From positions 1 to 64,000 of the forward strand of contig JAEUIQ010000031.1 in assembly GCA_016794985.1 (NCBI GenBank): a stretch of DNA of 64,000 nt, written 5' to 3'. A model generated the notes under the pieces. The model did no database searches and had not been told where the DNA came from. It saw nothing but the letters and a program-made list of their open reading frames with translations. The DNA is from Planctomycetaceae bacterium (GTDB lineage: Bacteria > Planctomycetota > Planctomycetia > Pirellulales > Pirellulaceae). The translations under genes were made by a program, and so were the position numbers. How positions within the stretch are numbered: position 1 is the stretch's first letter; each line of letters opens with the position of its first letter. This document shows, piece by piece, positions 8,301 through 15,883 of this stretch.

Positions 8301-10778
8301 GGCTCGATCCGACTATGGGATACAGACTCAGGCGATTTGTTGCAGACATTAGTGGGCCACGGCCAAAACATGTTTGGCCACCGCAATATCCGTAGCATCG
8401 CTGTGAACCCAATCAATCCAAAAGAAATTGCTTCGGTTGGTCGAGACGATTCGATCTTTATTTGGGATCTGGATCGCTCCAAAGTTGTCTTGGGCTTAGA
8501 AGGGATGCAGCAGCCCGGCATCGAGGCTATGACTCCCACCCGGACACTAAGCGCCTATGCACGAAAAGCCGACACGCTGATAACCGCCGACGCTTCCGTT
8601 GACGCGTACATTCGTTCGTGGAACGCCGCGACGCTTCGCGAAAAGCGTACCTATAACGGATTGCCGGAGTTAACGGACACGGACATGGAGGATCGCATTG
8701 ACGCCGTCGCCATTCGCCCAGATGGAAAAGAGTTCGTGTCCGCCGAACCAACTGGTGAACTTATCTTTTGGAACACGGATTCGGGAGAAATCATTCGCAA
8801 AATCACGGCGCATTCTCCGAAGCAGCCGACAAAATCTCCAGCGCTTGGTCCGCGACAACCATCGGGCGTTACGGGGGTGGCATGGAGTTTGGATGGTCAA
8901 TGGATCGCAACGGTGGGGCATGACAAGAAAATCAAGTTATGGCACGCGGCCAACGGCGAATTACATTCGGAATGGAGCGATGAAGACCCGGAGTATCGCC
9001 CAAGTCTTCCACCATCTTTCGACGAACTGCCAAAGAATCGACAAAAGCAAATACTAGAACAGCAGACCGTGGATCATCTGGTTTGCTTCTCCGGCGACAA
9101 CCAACGACTGATAACTGCGGGTCGAGACCATTTGGTTCGAATTTGGAACATGGAGGCAAAATCTCTGGAACGACGACTAATTCATTTGGAGAAAGTTACG
9201 GCATTGGGAAGCGGTTGGGATGGTCGGCAATTGGTGTCCGGAACGTCGAATGGTCGGCTCTCCATTTGGGATTATGCACGGGATACGCCGCTTGGCGGGA
9301 CCGAAGTTCGACCATTGCTCTTGTCGAACGAGACCGGTGGGCAATTTGGTGGGCCGCTGCAACTACCTGCTGACCAGGTGCAAGGGATAGAGGACCTGCG
9401 CAACATGTGGGCTGAAAATATTCACAGCGTTGCTTTTTCGCCTGACGGAAATTCAATTGCGTGCACGCTGGGTGATGGCACATTGACACTTGTCGAAGCA
9501 GTGTCCTACCAGATCAAGCATCGTGGGTTTTGTCACGAAGCACCAGCTGGAATGCTGAAGGTTGAGTGCCTGTTCACGAAACAGGGTCATCTATTGACGA
9601 TTGGCAACGACAAGTCAATTCGAAGATGGGATCTCAATCCTTGGGAGGAGAACATGATTGCGTTTTCCAATGCCGAACCTCAGGGAGATCTTGACTTGGC
9701 GGCTGGCCCCCAAGGGCAGTGGGTTACCGTTAGTGAATCATGTTTGCAACAGCGGGACAAATCTATGGATCAAGATCCTTTGATGTGGCGTCCCGTAGAA
9801 GATCATCCGTATCGTGTGACTTACATCCCCAAATCAGATAACATCTTGGTGGGAACAAGGTTCGGTCGAGCCATCGTGTTTGAACCAAACTCCCAGGCTT
9901 CGTCGGTTGTCTTTGATGATCTGACCAAAAAACCTAAAGATCCAACCTCGCAACCTGTTCTTGGCTGTGTGGTCGCGGCAAGCTCCGACGGAACGTTGGC
10001 TGCGTCATCGCGGCGCGACGGCTCGGTCGTCCTATGGCGAATCAACGACGGTACCAATGTCCGTACACTCCTGGGCAGCGGAAGTGAGGTAATGGCCATC
10101 GCATTTCGGCCGGATGGACAACAGTTGGCGGTCTCCGACTTTAATGGGGCTTGTTATCTGTGGGACTTGACCCAGTCCAATTCAGAAACGCCTCTTGCAC
10201 TCCACGGCCCGCAACAGGCGAGTGGCTTGGATTATTCGCCTTGTGGGAGTCGGTTGGTTCAATCGGGGCAGCTATTTGGTTCGGACTCTCTTGTAGTCTG
10301 GGATACTATCACGAGAACCAAGGTCGCGAGTCTAAAGGGGCATTCGCACGTCGAGTTCTTCCCAGGCGCAAAAACAACCATTGTGCCGGATGCCGACTTT
10401 AGTGCGGATGGCAAGTGGCTGGCGACGTGTTCGGCCGATGGAACAACGCGACTGTGGAATGTCCGTATCGATGTGGCGGATGCGAGAAAAGATCGTTACG
10501 AACCATGGGCTGTCTTGTCTACCAGGCGCCTGCCGCTTTCACCCGATTTATCTGAAGCTTGGCTGTCTTCCGTAAGTTTCAGTGCCGACAGCAAATTTCT
10601 TGGTGTGGCAAGCAAAAGCGGCAAGGTTCGCGTCTATGACCTGGACCCGGTTTTGGCACGTGCGGGATGGACCACTGAACAAATGCGGCAGGAAGTGGAG
10701 CGCGTTGCCGGATTGAAGTTGGAACAAAGTTATTTGGTTCCCATTCTTCGAAACCAATTAGTGCCCATGGGCAATTGA
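5355..10778 (+). CDS. Large Ser/Thr protein kinase with transmembrane helix and WD40 repeats
   Basis: The product is 1807 residues from the ATG at 5355 (GGAG six bases upstream; the GTG at 5343 lies too close). A cytoplasmic N-terminal region of about 170 residues precedes a Hanks-type kinase domain with the VAIK-type Lys at about 202 (LALKQLKR), catalytic HRDIKPGN with Asp at about 294, a DWG in place of DFG with Asp at about 312, and GTPAYMAPE. The glycine-rich loop is degenerate (GQLDEGSHKWVY). A linker helix leads to one membrane span at about 590-612. The remainder, from about residue 720, is a long series of WD40-type blades (many SPDGK...LASCGEDG...HLWD units), enough for more than one propeller, predicted outside the cytoplasm. 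It probably senses an envelope signal. It is coupled by position to the ECF sigma gene upstream. Confidence 0.92.
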   Translation: MDPRHEQRLHALLEFERAWERGTPYEIRDYTQRHHDDSLEFLAELVVLDSDCRWRYQRNDFWSVEGYQNTFPEIAHHPEVLLDLICIEVLHWPSTSEDKYRARFPRLADEIGELFQRVPGLSPHDRTDLLGAMRKTITTARRRAVAGSEVDPNESHESLRLSAGESIQFVDECRIVGQLDEGSHKWVYHAWQASTGQPLALKQLKRISPELLESFISEGRAQANLDHQNIPPTMMLGPNRGEPTMVAERLVQGTPWSDLLQNNSLTFERNLSILLTVSRATAYAHRMRGIVHRDIKPGNVMIGQYGEIYLVDWGLAVRFGSDVHHLRDEQVRHLTQEPEGVGMGTPAYMAPELAMGRWKECCPATDVFQLGAILYELLAERPPFIGSSRMAFFRAAMGRFPELPDHLPAELKSIVATAMALDPKMRYSDAGHFAEAIQRYFDHRPAEEQFRRTYNEWQRMQQLLGVPRRIRSELPHQLVTKLIAIVDGFRQATQLWQSNSVLTGSAPTSSNDPIAKVVADFSDEWCQRTKTAESAARRQLIDLAIESGDLVLAQSQVEELRALQAEDAAHLSNLVSAAQAKRQRLRRQRIGLAVCAGVLLVVVASLAVMQSRAEKARVEAESRANVATANEALAIESQKRIIAETESRQRTIQQDSRHLGAVELLAKIAQKDQFQQSESIFRATALELRSKTEQLAGHDIIGASLAAQLALTPQNVTSRRIMTLDCTYSPSGRFLVSGDTRDCAVRVWSTTNWRQLMVLNGHKPTDELQWSRIRAVEFVPGDESQLVSAGSDGSVRTWDLTTGTQRSIFQPAFDESVIAALGIGIAPTLDENGVRYVIVARRDGTLIWLDSATLTPVGPRQLVGHDSHVNVVRIRPDGKQMATAGGDGNVKLWTLEGHPVATMAHPEQVPEGKPVEIYDLSYSPDGKILASCGEDGRIHLWDPETWQLLTSLAGHPTAPNGQTAVRAIAWLENRRLFSGGSDGSIRLWDTDSGDLLQTLVGHGQNMFGHRNIRSIAVNPINPKEIASVGRDDSIFIWDLDRSKVVLGLEGMQQPGIEAMTPTRTLSAYARKADTLITADASVDAYIRSWNAATLREKRTYNGLPELTDTDMEDRIDAVAIRPDGKEFVSAEPTGELIFWNTDSGEIIRKITAHSPKQPTKSPALGPRQPSGVTGVAWSLDGQWIATVGHDKKIKLWHAANGELHSEWSDEDPEYRPSLPPSFDELPKNRQKQILEQQTVDHLVCFSGDNQRLITAGRDHLVRIWNMEAKSLERRLIHLEKVTALGSGWDGRQLVSGTSNGRLSIWDYARDTPLGGTEVRPLLLSNETGGQFGGPLQLPADQVQGIEDLRNMWAENIHSVAFSPDGNSIACTLGDGTLTLVEAVSYQIKHRGFCHEAPAGMLKVECLFTKQGHLLTIGNDKSIRRWDLNPWEENMIAFSNAEPQGDLDLAAGPQGQWVTVSESCLQQRDKSMDQDPLMWRPVEDHPYRVTYIPKSDNILVGTRFGRAIVFEPNSQASSVVFDDLTKKPKDPTSQPVLGCVVAASSDGTLAASSRRDGSVVLWRINDGTNVRTLLGSGSEVMAIAFRPDGQQLAVSDFNGACYLWDLTQSNSETPLALHGPQQASGLDYSPCGSRLVQSGQLFGSDSLVVWDTITRTKVASLKGHSHVEFFPGAKTTIVPDADFSADGKWLATCSADGTTRLWNVRIDVADARKDRYEPWAVLSTRRLPLSPDLSEAWLSSVSFSADSKFLGVASKSGKVRVYDLDPVLARAGWTTEQMRQEVERVAGLKLEQSYLVPILRNQLVPMGN

Positions 10779-10812
10779 TTCTATGGCCTGCCGGTGCGAG
10801 GAAGACGCGCCG

Positions 10813-11316
10813 TCATTTTGCGACGCGTTGTCCGTTGCAATGGGTACACATGGTGCTTCCTTTACAGATGACGCAGGTCTTTTTGCCGCCAAAACAATAC
10901 GGACAGGGTACCTTGATGAACGTGGGAGCATTATCGTTCGAAATCGATCCCGGGTTAAACTGATCCAGTTCACCTGTTGTGCCGCAAACCAAACAGGGAA
11001 TCAAGCCAGTACCAGCGCAAATTCGGCATCTTCCGCTTTGATGGCAATGTTCACAGGGCTTCGAGGCTAATGCCTGTGTTGTATTGGTTTCGCGCGAGGA
11101 GTCGGCTCGGAGCGCAGGCGGGTCCTGATCTTTTTGCCCCTTGCTATGACTCGGATTCTTTTCCAATTCGACTTTCGTCTTGGTTGGTGATCCGTTGAAG
11201 TCTTTCGCGTCGGTCAAACTGGATGACGCTGCCTCGTAACGCCCACATCCTGTCGCGAGAACACCCGACGCAATGAGTATCAGAAGAAAAAACGAGAACT
11301 TTGCAAACCGACTCAT
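10813..11316 (-). CDS. Lipoprotein with DnaJ-like zinc-binding CxxC repeats
   Basis: The 167-residue product starts at the ATG at 11316, because the signal peptide begins there (MSRFAKFSFFLLILIASGVLATGC). The lipobox-like ATGC makes it a likely lipoprotein. A low-complexity Ser/Lys/Glu linker follows. The C-terminal half has six CxxC pairs (CEHC, CRIC, CLVC, CPYC, CVIC, CTHC) with CxxCxGxG-like spacing resembling the cysteine-rich zinc domain of DnaJ, without a J domain. An exported version of this domain is unusual; it could bind zinc and help fold or hold envelope proteins, but the sequence does not settle this. It is convergent with the kinase, 34 bases apart. A 70-residue upstream extension of the frame lacks signal-peptide character. 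Confidence 0.75.
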   Translation of the reverse strand: MSRFAKFSFFLLILIASGVLATGCGRYEAASSSLTDAKDFNGSPTKTKVELEKNPSHSKGQKDQDPPALRADSSRETNTTQALASKPCEHCHQSGRCRICAGTGLIPCLVCGTTGELDQFNPGSISNDNAPTFIKVPCPYCFGGKKTCVICKGSTMCTHCNGQRVAK

Positions 11317-11519
11317 ATCATTTGGCTTTCGAGCACGTGGGAGAATTGCTTTGCTGATCAACGGGACCGCTGATCGAGGGAGGAAACATTGAGCCAGAAA
11401 ACAGGACTCGGCGAGCTTGATCGTTTGTGATTCCGCGGCGGGCCCGTCGGTCGACGCTTGATTGGCGTGCGCCGGACCGACTAGGTGAAAACCTCGTGCT
11501 TTGTCGCGAAAAGCAACTT

Positions 11520-12080
11520 TCAATAATTGCTGCAGGAGATGACGATTTTCGCGGTACTATTGAGTACGTCCATGGGCGGCAACCTGATAAAGAACCGCCC
11601 CCGTTCGCCTTTTTCAATAAACCCAGATATCGGTTGAGCCGAGATGTCGGTAAAGAAGATCGTGGTTAGCTCTACATTGTCCGCATCGAAGAGTCGAACT
11701 TCGAGATCCGGCATGCCGTGACGATCGTGATAAGACTCAACGAGAATCTCCAACTGATGATCGGAGTCATTGTAGTGGAAGTTGATAATCTTGAACTTCT
11801 TCTCCAGTTCGCGACGGTCCCATTCGATGTGCGCTGGCAATGTTTTTTGTGTCGCTTGGGTCCACTTCCCTATCGGAGTCTCGCGCGTGCCCACGTTTCG
11901 ACGGTCGTCCTGAATTGGAGTGGCCGGCGTTTCGATGGCTCGCGGTACAGCAACGTCAGCGGTCACTATGGGGGCCGAATCACGATTGCCGCTCTTCGAC
12001 GGTTGGCCGTCGCAGCCAATAGCGATAACGGCCATGGTGCTCATCATGCTCAAGTAGATCACGTTCATGGAGCGTCGCAT
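11520..12080 (-). CDS. Small exported lipoprotein of unknown function
   Basis: The 186-residue product begins MRRSMNVIYLSMMSTMAVIAIGCDG, a lipoprotein signal peptide ending in IGC; AAGGAA lies eight bases before the ATG. A Thr/Pro/Asp-rich linker of about 55 residues leads to a compact domain with alternating polar and hydrophobic strands (KFKIINFHYNDSDHQLEILVE, LEVRLFDADNVEL, GRFFIRLPPM) that looks like a small beta sandwich. No family was recognised. It lies between the CxxC lipoprotein (203-base gap) and the DUF697-like gene (39-base gap), all leftward, so at least it and the latter may share a transcript. Confidence 0.7.
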   Translation of the reverse strand: MRRSMNVIYLSMMSTMAVIAIGCDGQPSKSGNRDSAPIVTADVAVPRAIETPATPIQDDRRNVGTRETPIGKWTQATQKTLPAHIEWDRRELEKKFKIINFHYNDSDHQLEILVESYHDRHGMPDLEVRLFDADNVELTTIFFTDISAQPISGFIEKGERGRFFIRLPPMDVLNSTAKIVISCSNY

Positions 12081-12119
12081 AAAAAGGTTCCTTTTTCGAG
12101 TGGTTAAGTTGGTGACGAG

Positions 12120-12536
12120 TTACTTGGACGGAATCGCAGGCAGACCGCCTACAGGATGGGTTTCGTAGTACTCGATGATTGCTTCACCGAGTCCTTTGAT
12201 CACCGCGCCAGCAATGGCCGCCTTCGCTGCCCAACCTGCCCAGGGAATCCAATTGAGCGCCTCCAAGGCCGCAATTTTTCCCAGCACGCAAGCCAATCCG
12301 ACTGCGGCAGCTGCCCCGAACGCATCTCGCATGGAGTATTGCGGGCCTCGATAAATCTGCCCGATATGCAGACACATCTTGGCTTCGATTCCCATCAAAG
12401 CGACGGACGTGCTGCCTGGAAAAACGGCTGCGACAACCAGTGCTGTTCCACCGATCGCGTAGCTGTTCACCCAGCTTCGCGCCAATTGCCGTTGGTTGTT
12501 ATCCTTGGCGGTCCGGATTATCGAAATGGTCGACAT
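12120..12536 (-). CDS. DUF697-like small membrane protein
   Basis: The 138-residue product has a short polar start and then Gly/Ala-rich hydrophobic segments (YAIGGTALVVAAVFPGSTSVALMGIEAKMCLHIGQIYR; FGAAAAVGLACVLGKIAAL; GWAAKAAIAGAVIKGLGEAIIEYYE). The pattern of a Gly/Ala helix, a Pro, then a metal-free amphipathic helix with a conserved KM...H/IYG-like segment matches the DUF697 domain, which is found in YcjF-type proteins and attached to many Ras/dynamin-like GTPases. A decayed dynamin-like GTPase lies 8 kb to the left, but no direct link can be shown. It is the first gene of a leftward group with the two lipoproteins. Confidence 0.6.
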   Translation of the reverse strand: MSTISIIRTAKDNNQRQLARSWVNSYAIGGTALVVAAVFPGSTSVALMGIEAKMCLHIGQIYRGPQYSMRDAFGAAAAVGLACVLGKIAALEALNWIPWAGWAAKAAIAGAVIKGLGEAIIEYYETHPVGGLPAIPSK

Positions 12537-13022
12537 GATGGAATCGCCTGTTTGTGGAGCAGTTCGAGATTGGGCTTACTCTTAGATAAACGCATTCCAA
12601 ATGGAATCGAACAGAAATTCTCTCAAACAATTGGCTGCTTTTCGAATCAAACTCTCGGCGGTTGAGAATTGGCTTCATGACTGATGACGGAATGGCAAAT
12701 TACCGCAGCGAAGCGTTTTGGGGAGGAGCGTTGTGGGGACACTCTCCAAGTCGCCTTCGTCTCAAAACATGTCGGCAGCCGTAAGTGCGACTGCGATACT
12801 TCGCCAGCGTGGAGTTGATGCCATACCATTCAAAACCTCGAATCCGATCAGCTGCCCTGGCTCACCAATGACGAGGCCTCATTTTCCAAGATCGCCGTAC
12901 AACGGGCACAAGGGACGATCGAAGATGACCGACAATAGGCAGATGGGTGAAGGCAGCAACGGGTTGCCGCAGTCCTCGACTGACATCTCTGGAAGTGCCT
13001 CGCAAACAAGAGCACAACCCGT
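12537..13022. other. Spacer with no recognisable gene
   Basis: This 486-base stretch separates the start of the DUF697-like gene from the end of the epimerase gene. The short open frames (12647-12829 minus, 12718-13032 plus, 12848-13087 minus) have no ribosome-binding site, no family feature and no conserved-looking composition. I see no repeat or strong hairpin in it. Confidence 0.5.
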
Positions 13023-13964
13023 TCAACGCTGATAGATGTCCCGCAATGCCGGCTCGAGTGTCGGATACTGAAAAGCGAATCCTTCATCGGCTAATCGGGC
13101 GGAAACAACATAGCGACCAAAGAGGGCGAGTTCGGGATCCGTGCGCAGAAGTAATGGTGCTCCGACGCGGACCATCCACTCCAACGCGGGCAAACCGATC
13201 GGCATGCCAAGGACCTTCCGCAGCGTCCGCATAAACTCGACTTGCGAAACTGGGTTTGGGGCGGATGCGATGTACGTGCCCATCATCGATTCGTTCGTGA
13301 TGGCGCGAATAAACAAGGCATTCAAGTCATGTTCATGAATCCACGACAGGCCCTGAGTGCCCCGGCCGACTCGGCCTCCAAGTCCAAGTTTGGCAAGCAG
13401 GCCGAGAGTGCCCAGTGCTCCTGCGCCGGCACCGCGATCGCGACCAACAACAAAGCTGGTTCGCATAATAACGCCGCGCTGTTCGGGTAATTTGCTCTCG
13501 GCGAAAGCGGATTCCCAAGCCCGCCCGATGGTCGGGGCAAAGCCGATCCCTTCGACACTCGCTTCGGTGCAAACCGTCGTGGGCGGGTCGCCGTAGATGT
13601 GCGCGGTACTCATTTGTACCCAGACTGGAGGCGGTGCCTTGACACGCCGCATGGCTCCTCCGAGGGCCCGGGTCGAAGCGACCCTCGATCGCAGAATTTC
13701 GTCTTGGTGGTCCGGCGTCTTGATGCAGTTCACCGTTCTACCTGCCAAATTCACGACGGCGTCTGCACCTTCCAGCGAATCCACCCACTTCCCCAGGCTG
13801 AGGCCATCCCACACAACGTGCGACCATGGACCTGTGACCTGTGGTTTGGAGCGGGAAAGAATCACGACATGACTCCCGGCCTTTATGAAATGCTCGGCCA
13901 TCGAAAGCCCCAAGAATCCGCTGCCACCCGCGATCACGACCCGCTTGCCCGCTAACTCGGCCAT
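13023..13964 (-). CDS. TIGR01777-family NAD(P)-dependent epimerase
   Basis: The 313-residue product has the extended SDR Rossmann motif GGSGFLG at residues about 13-19, then LSRS, the family-typical WDG (HVVWDG), [12 protein letters not shown] and a C-terminal DUF1731-like region ([30 protein letters not shown]) followed by a final short helix containing YP.LEPAL. This order and length match the TIGR01777 (YfcH/SULA-related) family, whose substrate is not known in general. A Tyr-x-x-x-Lys is not obvious: the [12 protein letters not shown] segment carries the Tyr, as usual for this family. The start ATG at 13964 overlaps the end of a doubtful upstream frame. Confidence 0.88.
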   Translation of the reverse strand: MAELAGKRVVIAGGSGFLGLSMAEHFIKAGSHVVILSRSKPQVTGPWSHVVWDGLSLGKWVDSLEGADAVVNLAGRTVNCIKTPDHQDEILRSRVASTRALGGAMRRVKAPPPVWVQMSTAHIYGDPPTTVCTEASVEGIGFAPTIGRAWESAFAESKLPEQRGVIMRTSFVVGRDRGAGAGALGTLGLLAKLGLGGRVGRGTQGLSWIHEHDLNALFIRAITNESMMGTYIASAPNPVSQVEFMRTLRKVLGMPIGLPALEWMVRVGAPLLLRTDPELALFGRYVVSARLADEGFAFQYPTLEPALRDIYQR

Positions 13965-14407
13965 GGCTTATCAACTTTCAATAAATCGACATTAATCGTC
14001 ACCCAAATGGGTGACCGCAGAAGATTATAGTCGATCACCGTCAAGCGAATCCGGTCGAGTGAGAATCTGGATTTCTGCGGTGGCCGGGCGCGTCGACTCT
14101 GCGAGAAATGGAATACTGCCCCTCCAGTAAAAGAAATGCTGCCGGCGTTTGCTCGAGCTGTTGGATTTGGGAACGGTTGGTTTGTGCGTTCGGTAAAATT
14201 GATTACCCAAATACCGAGAGCTCGCGCTGCGGTTAAAATACCGAACGTAACGCGACTTGCCTCCGGTCCTCCGAATTGAAACTCGACAATCAAGACAATG
14301 AAATCGTTGTCGAACGGAGTGCAAACGAGCAACGCGCGCTGCGATAATGCTGGGGCAAGGGCCGCCAGTTCGATTCGCATGGAAACACTCGGGGTGGTGG
14401 GCGACAC
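13952..14407 (-). CDS. Doubtful or frameshifted small protein upstream of the epimerase gene
   Basis: A 151-residue frame with a GTG start ends 13 bases inside the epimerase gene, which would fit coupled translation. The first 50 residues ([19 protein letters not shown] and [14 protein letters not shown]) look protein-like, but the second half does not; a competing frame (14025-14324) covers the same part. Either the gene is real but short-lived in composition, or it is a remnant with a frameshift near 14270. No family was recognised. Confidence 0.22.
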   Translation of the reverse strand: MSPTTPSVSMRIELAALAPALSQRALLVCTPFDNDFIVLIVEFQFGGPEASRVTFGILTAARALGIWVINFTERTNQPFPNPTARANAGSISFTGGAVFHFSQSRRARPPQKSRFSLDRIRLTVIDYNLLRSPIWVTINVDLLKVDKPWPS

Positions 14408-14465
14408 GGTAACCGACAGAGCGATGCCTGCGACCTAGGGGCGCGAATTTATCAAGAGAACGCTT

Positions 14466-14954
14466 ATGAGAATCTCGCTGCGCACAGCTACCCTAAATGA
14501 TCTCGCCCTGCTTCAACGTTGGGACGAACAGCCGCATGTCATTGCCAGCGACCCGGATGACGAGTGGAACTGGGAAACGGAGCTGGACCGATACCCCCTT
14601 TGGCGAGAACAGTTGGTTGCCGAACTTGACGGTCGCGCCATTGGATTTGTACAGATCATTGATCCCGCGCTCGAAGAAACGCATTATTGGGGAGAAGTTC
14701 CAGAAAACATGCGGGCAATCGACATCTGGATCGGCGAACCGGATTGCCTAGGGCAAGGATTTGGAACACAGATCATGCAACTGGCCATCGAACGCTGTTT
14801 TGCGGAGTCCAAAGTAATGGCGATCCTGATAGATCCACTCGTAAGCAACGAGCGGGCCATTCGATTTTATCAGCGCATGGGATTTCGATTCGTGGAACAT
14901 CGTCGGTTTGGAGATAGTGACTGCGCCGTCTATCGATTGGATCGAACTTCCTGA
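14466..14954 (+). CDS. GNAT N-acetyltransferase, AAC(6')-like
   Basis: The 162-residue product is a complete GNAT fold. It has beta strands around RTATLNDLALLQRW and VAELDGRAIGFVQIID, the acetyl-CoA loop LGQGFGTQIMQLAI (Q/RxxGxG/A type), and the C-terminal LVSNERAIRFYQRMGFRFVE signature. The segment RAIDIWIGEPDCLGQGFGT and the later IDPLVSNERAIR strongly resemble the arrangement in aminoglycoside 6'-acetyltransferases of the Ib type (Acetyltransf_8). The reaction is acetyl transfer from acetyl-CoA to an amine; whether the substrate is an aminoglycoside or a native metabolite is unknown. It is a single gene on the plus strand, with AAGAGAA before its start. Confidence 0.85.
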   Translation: MRISLRTATLNDLALLQRWDEQPHVIASDPDDEWNWETELDRYPLWREQLVAELDGRAIGFVQIIDPALEETHYWGEVPENMRAIDIWIGEPDCLGQGFGTQIMQLAIERCFAESKVMAILIDPLVSNERAIRFYQRMGFRFVEHRRFGDSDCAVYRLDRTS

Positions 14955-15074
14955 GCGGTAACCAACCACCGAAGTCGCCAACTGATTGATCCAGGGCGTC
15001 CGCAACTTTCGGGACTTCAAATCATCGCCGAATTGTATCCGATTCTTCGTTACAGCTTGACCGCGGAGGATCGC

Positions 15075-15173
15075 ATGTCGTTTAATATTGCAAATCGCGT
15101 CGATGTCAAATTTTCCAGATCTTCTGGAGCCCTTGTCGCTGCGCCGATTTTCGACTCGACCAAGAGTTGCTAG
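15075..15173 (+). CDS. Possible 32-residue small protein
   Basis: In the 320-base spacer before the DUF1579 gene there is an ATG at 15075 preceded by a strong GGAGGA five bases upstream, and a frame of 32 codons ending in TAG at 15173. The peptide (MSFNIANRVDVKFSR and on to a Cys C-terminus) has no signal peptide or family feature. The ribosome-binding site is the main support; it could be chance or the start of a truncated gene. Nothing else is seen in this spacer. Confidence 0.25.
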   Translation: MSFNIANRVDVKFSRSSGALVAAPIFDSTKSC

Positions 15174-15274
15174 CGCTCAGCGGGCAACGTGTTTTGGCCA
15201 GCCGACATGGTTTTACGTCGGATTCTCCCGATAGTTTCAGGTAGTTCGTTCAAAGAGTACGCGAGGAACAATCC

Positions 15275-15760
15275 ATGCAAGCACAACCAACTTCGGAACA
15301 TCAATGGCTCAGTAAGCTTGTCGGCGAGTGGGTCTTTGAATCCAGTTGTAGTATGGGGCCAGACCAGCCGGCGATGTTGACCAAAGGCCGGGAAACGGTT
15401 CGGTCACTAGGTGGACTATGGACCATTGGCGAGGCCAACATGGGGAGCACCGAGTCCGATGGACGCTCCATCATGACCTTAGGTTATGATCCAACAAAGA
15501 AGAAGTTCGTCGGCACGTTTATCGCTTCGATGATGACCCACTTGTGGCCTTATGAAGGGACACTTGATCAAAGCGGAAAAATTCTGACGCTCGATTCGGA
15601 AGGTCCTAGCTTTGCCACGGAAGGTGCATACGCCAAGTATCAGGATTCCATCGAGTTTGTCGACGACAATCACCGGATCCTGTCGTCGCGGATGCTGCTT
15701 CCGGATGGCCAATGGGTTGCCTTCATGGAAGCTCATTACCACCGAGTGTTTGGTTCCTGA
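15275..15760 (+). CDS. DUF1579 family protein
   Basis: The 161-residue product is a soluble, lipocalin-like beta protein. Family features seen are the opening HQWLSKLVGEWVFES, the KGRETVRSLGGLWTIGE strand, TLGYDPTKKKFVGTFIASM and YEGTLDQSGKILTLDSEGPS. Proteins of this family are common in planctomycetes and their function is unknown. GAGGAA lies seven bases before the ATG. The next gene on the same strand, the YciI-SnoaL fusion, starts 123 bases downstream; such small proteins often occur together in the same neighbourhoods, which hints at a shared regulon. Confidence 0.85.
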   Translation: MQAQPTSEHQWLSKLVGEWVFESSCSMGPDQPAMLTKGRETVRSLGGLWTIGEANMGSTESDGRSIMTLGYDPTKKKFVGTFIASMMTHLWPYEGTLDQSGKILTLDSEGPSFATEGAYAKYQDSIEFVDDNHRILSSRMLLPDGQWVAFMEAHYHRVFGS

Positions 15761-15883
15761 GCTGATGTGTTCGGGTAGGCTTGAGCAATAGAATGTGTTG
15801 GCCACGTTCTATCGCGACATCGTGATCACGGCGATCACTTCTCCTCGTGTTGGAATAACTCTTTGACCCAAGAAAAGTGAAAT

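Noticed and set aside
14025-14324. Minus-strand frame in the spacer before the epimerase gene
   Set aside because: It is rich in Arg/Ser without pattern; at most part of a frameshifted remnant listed as doubtful.
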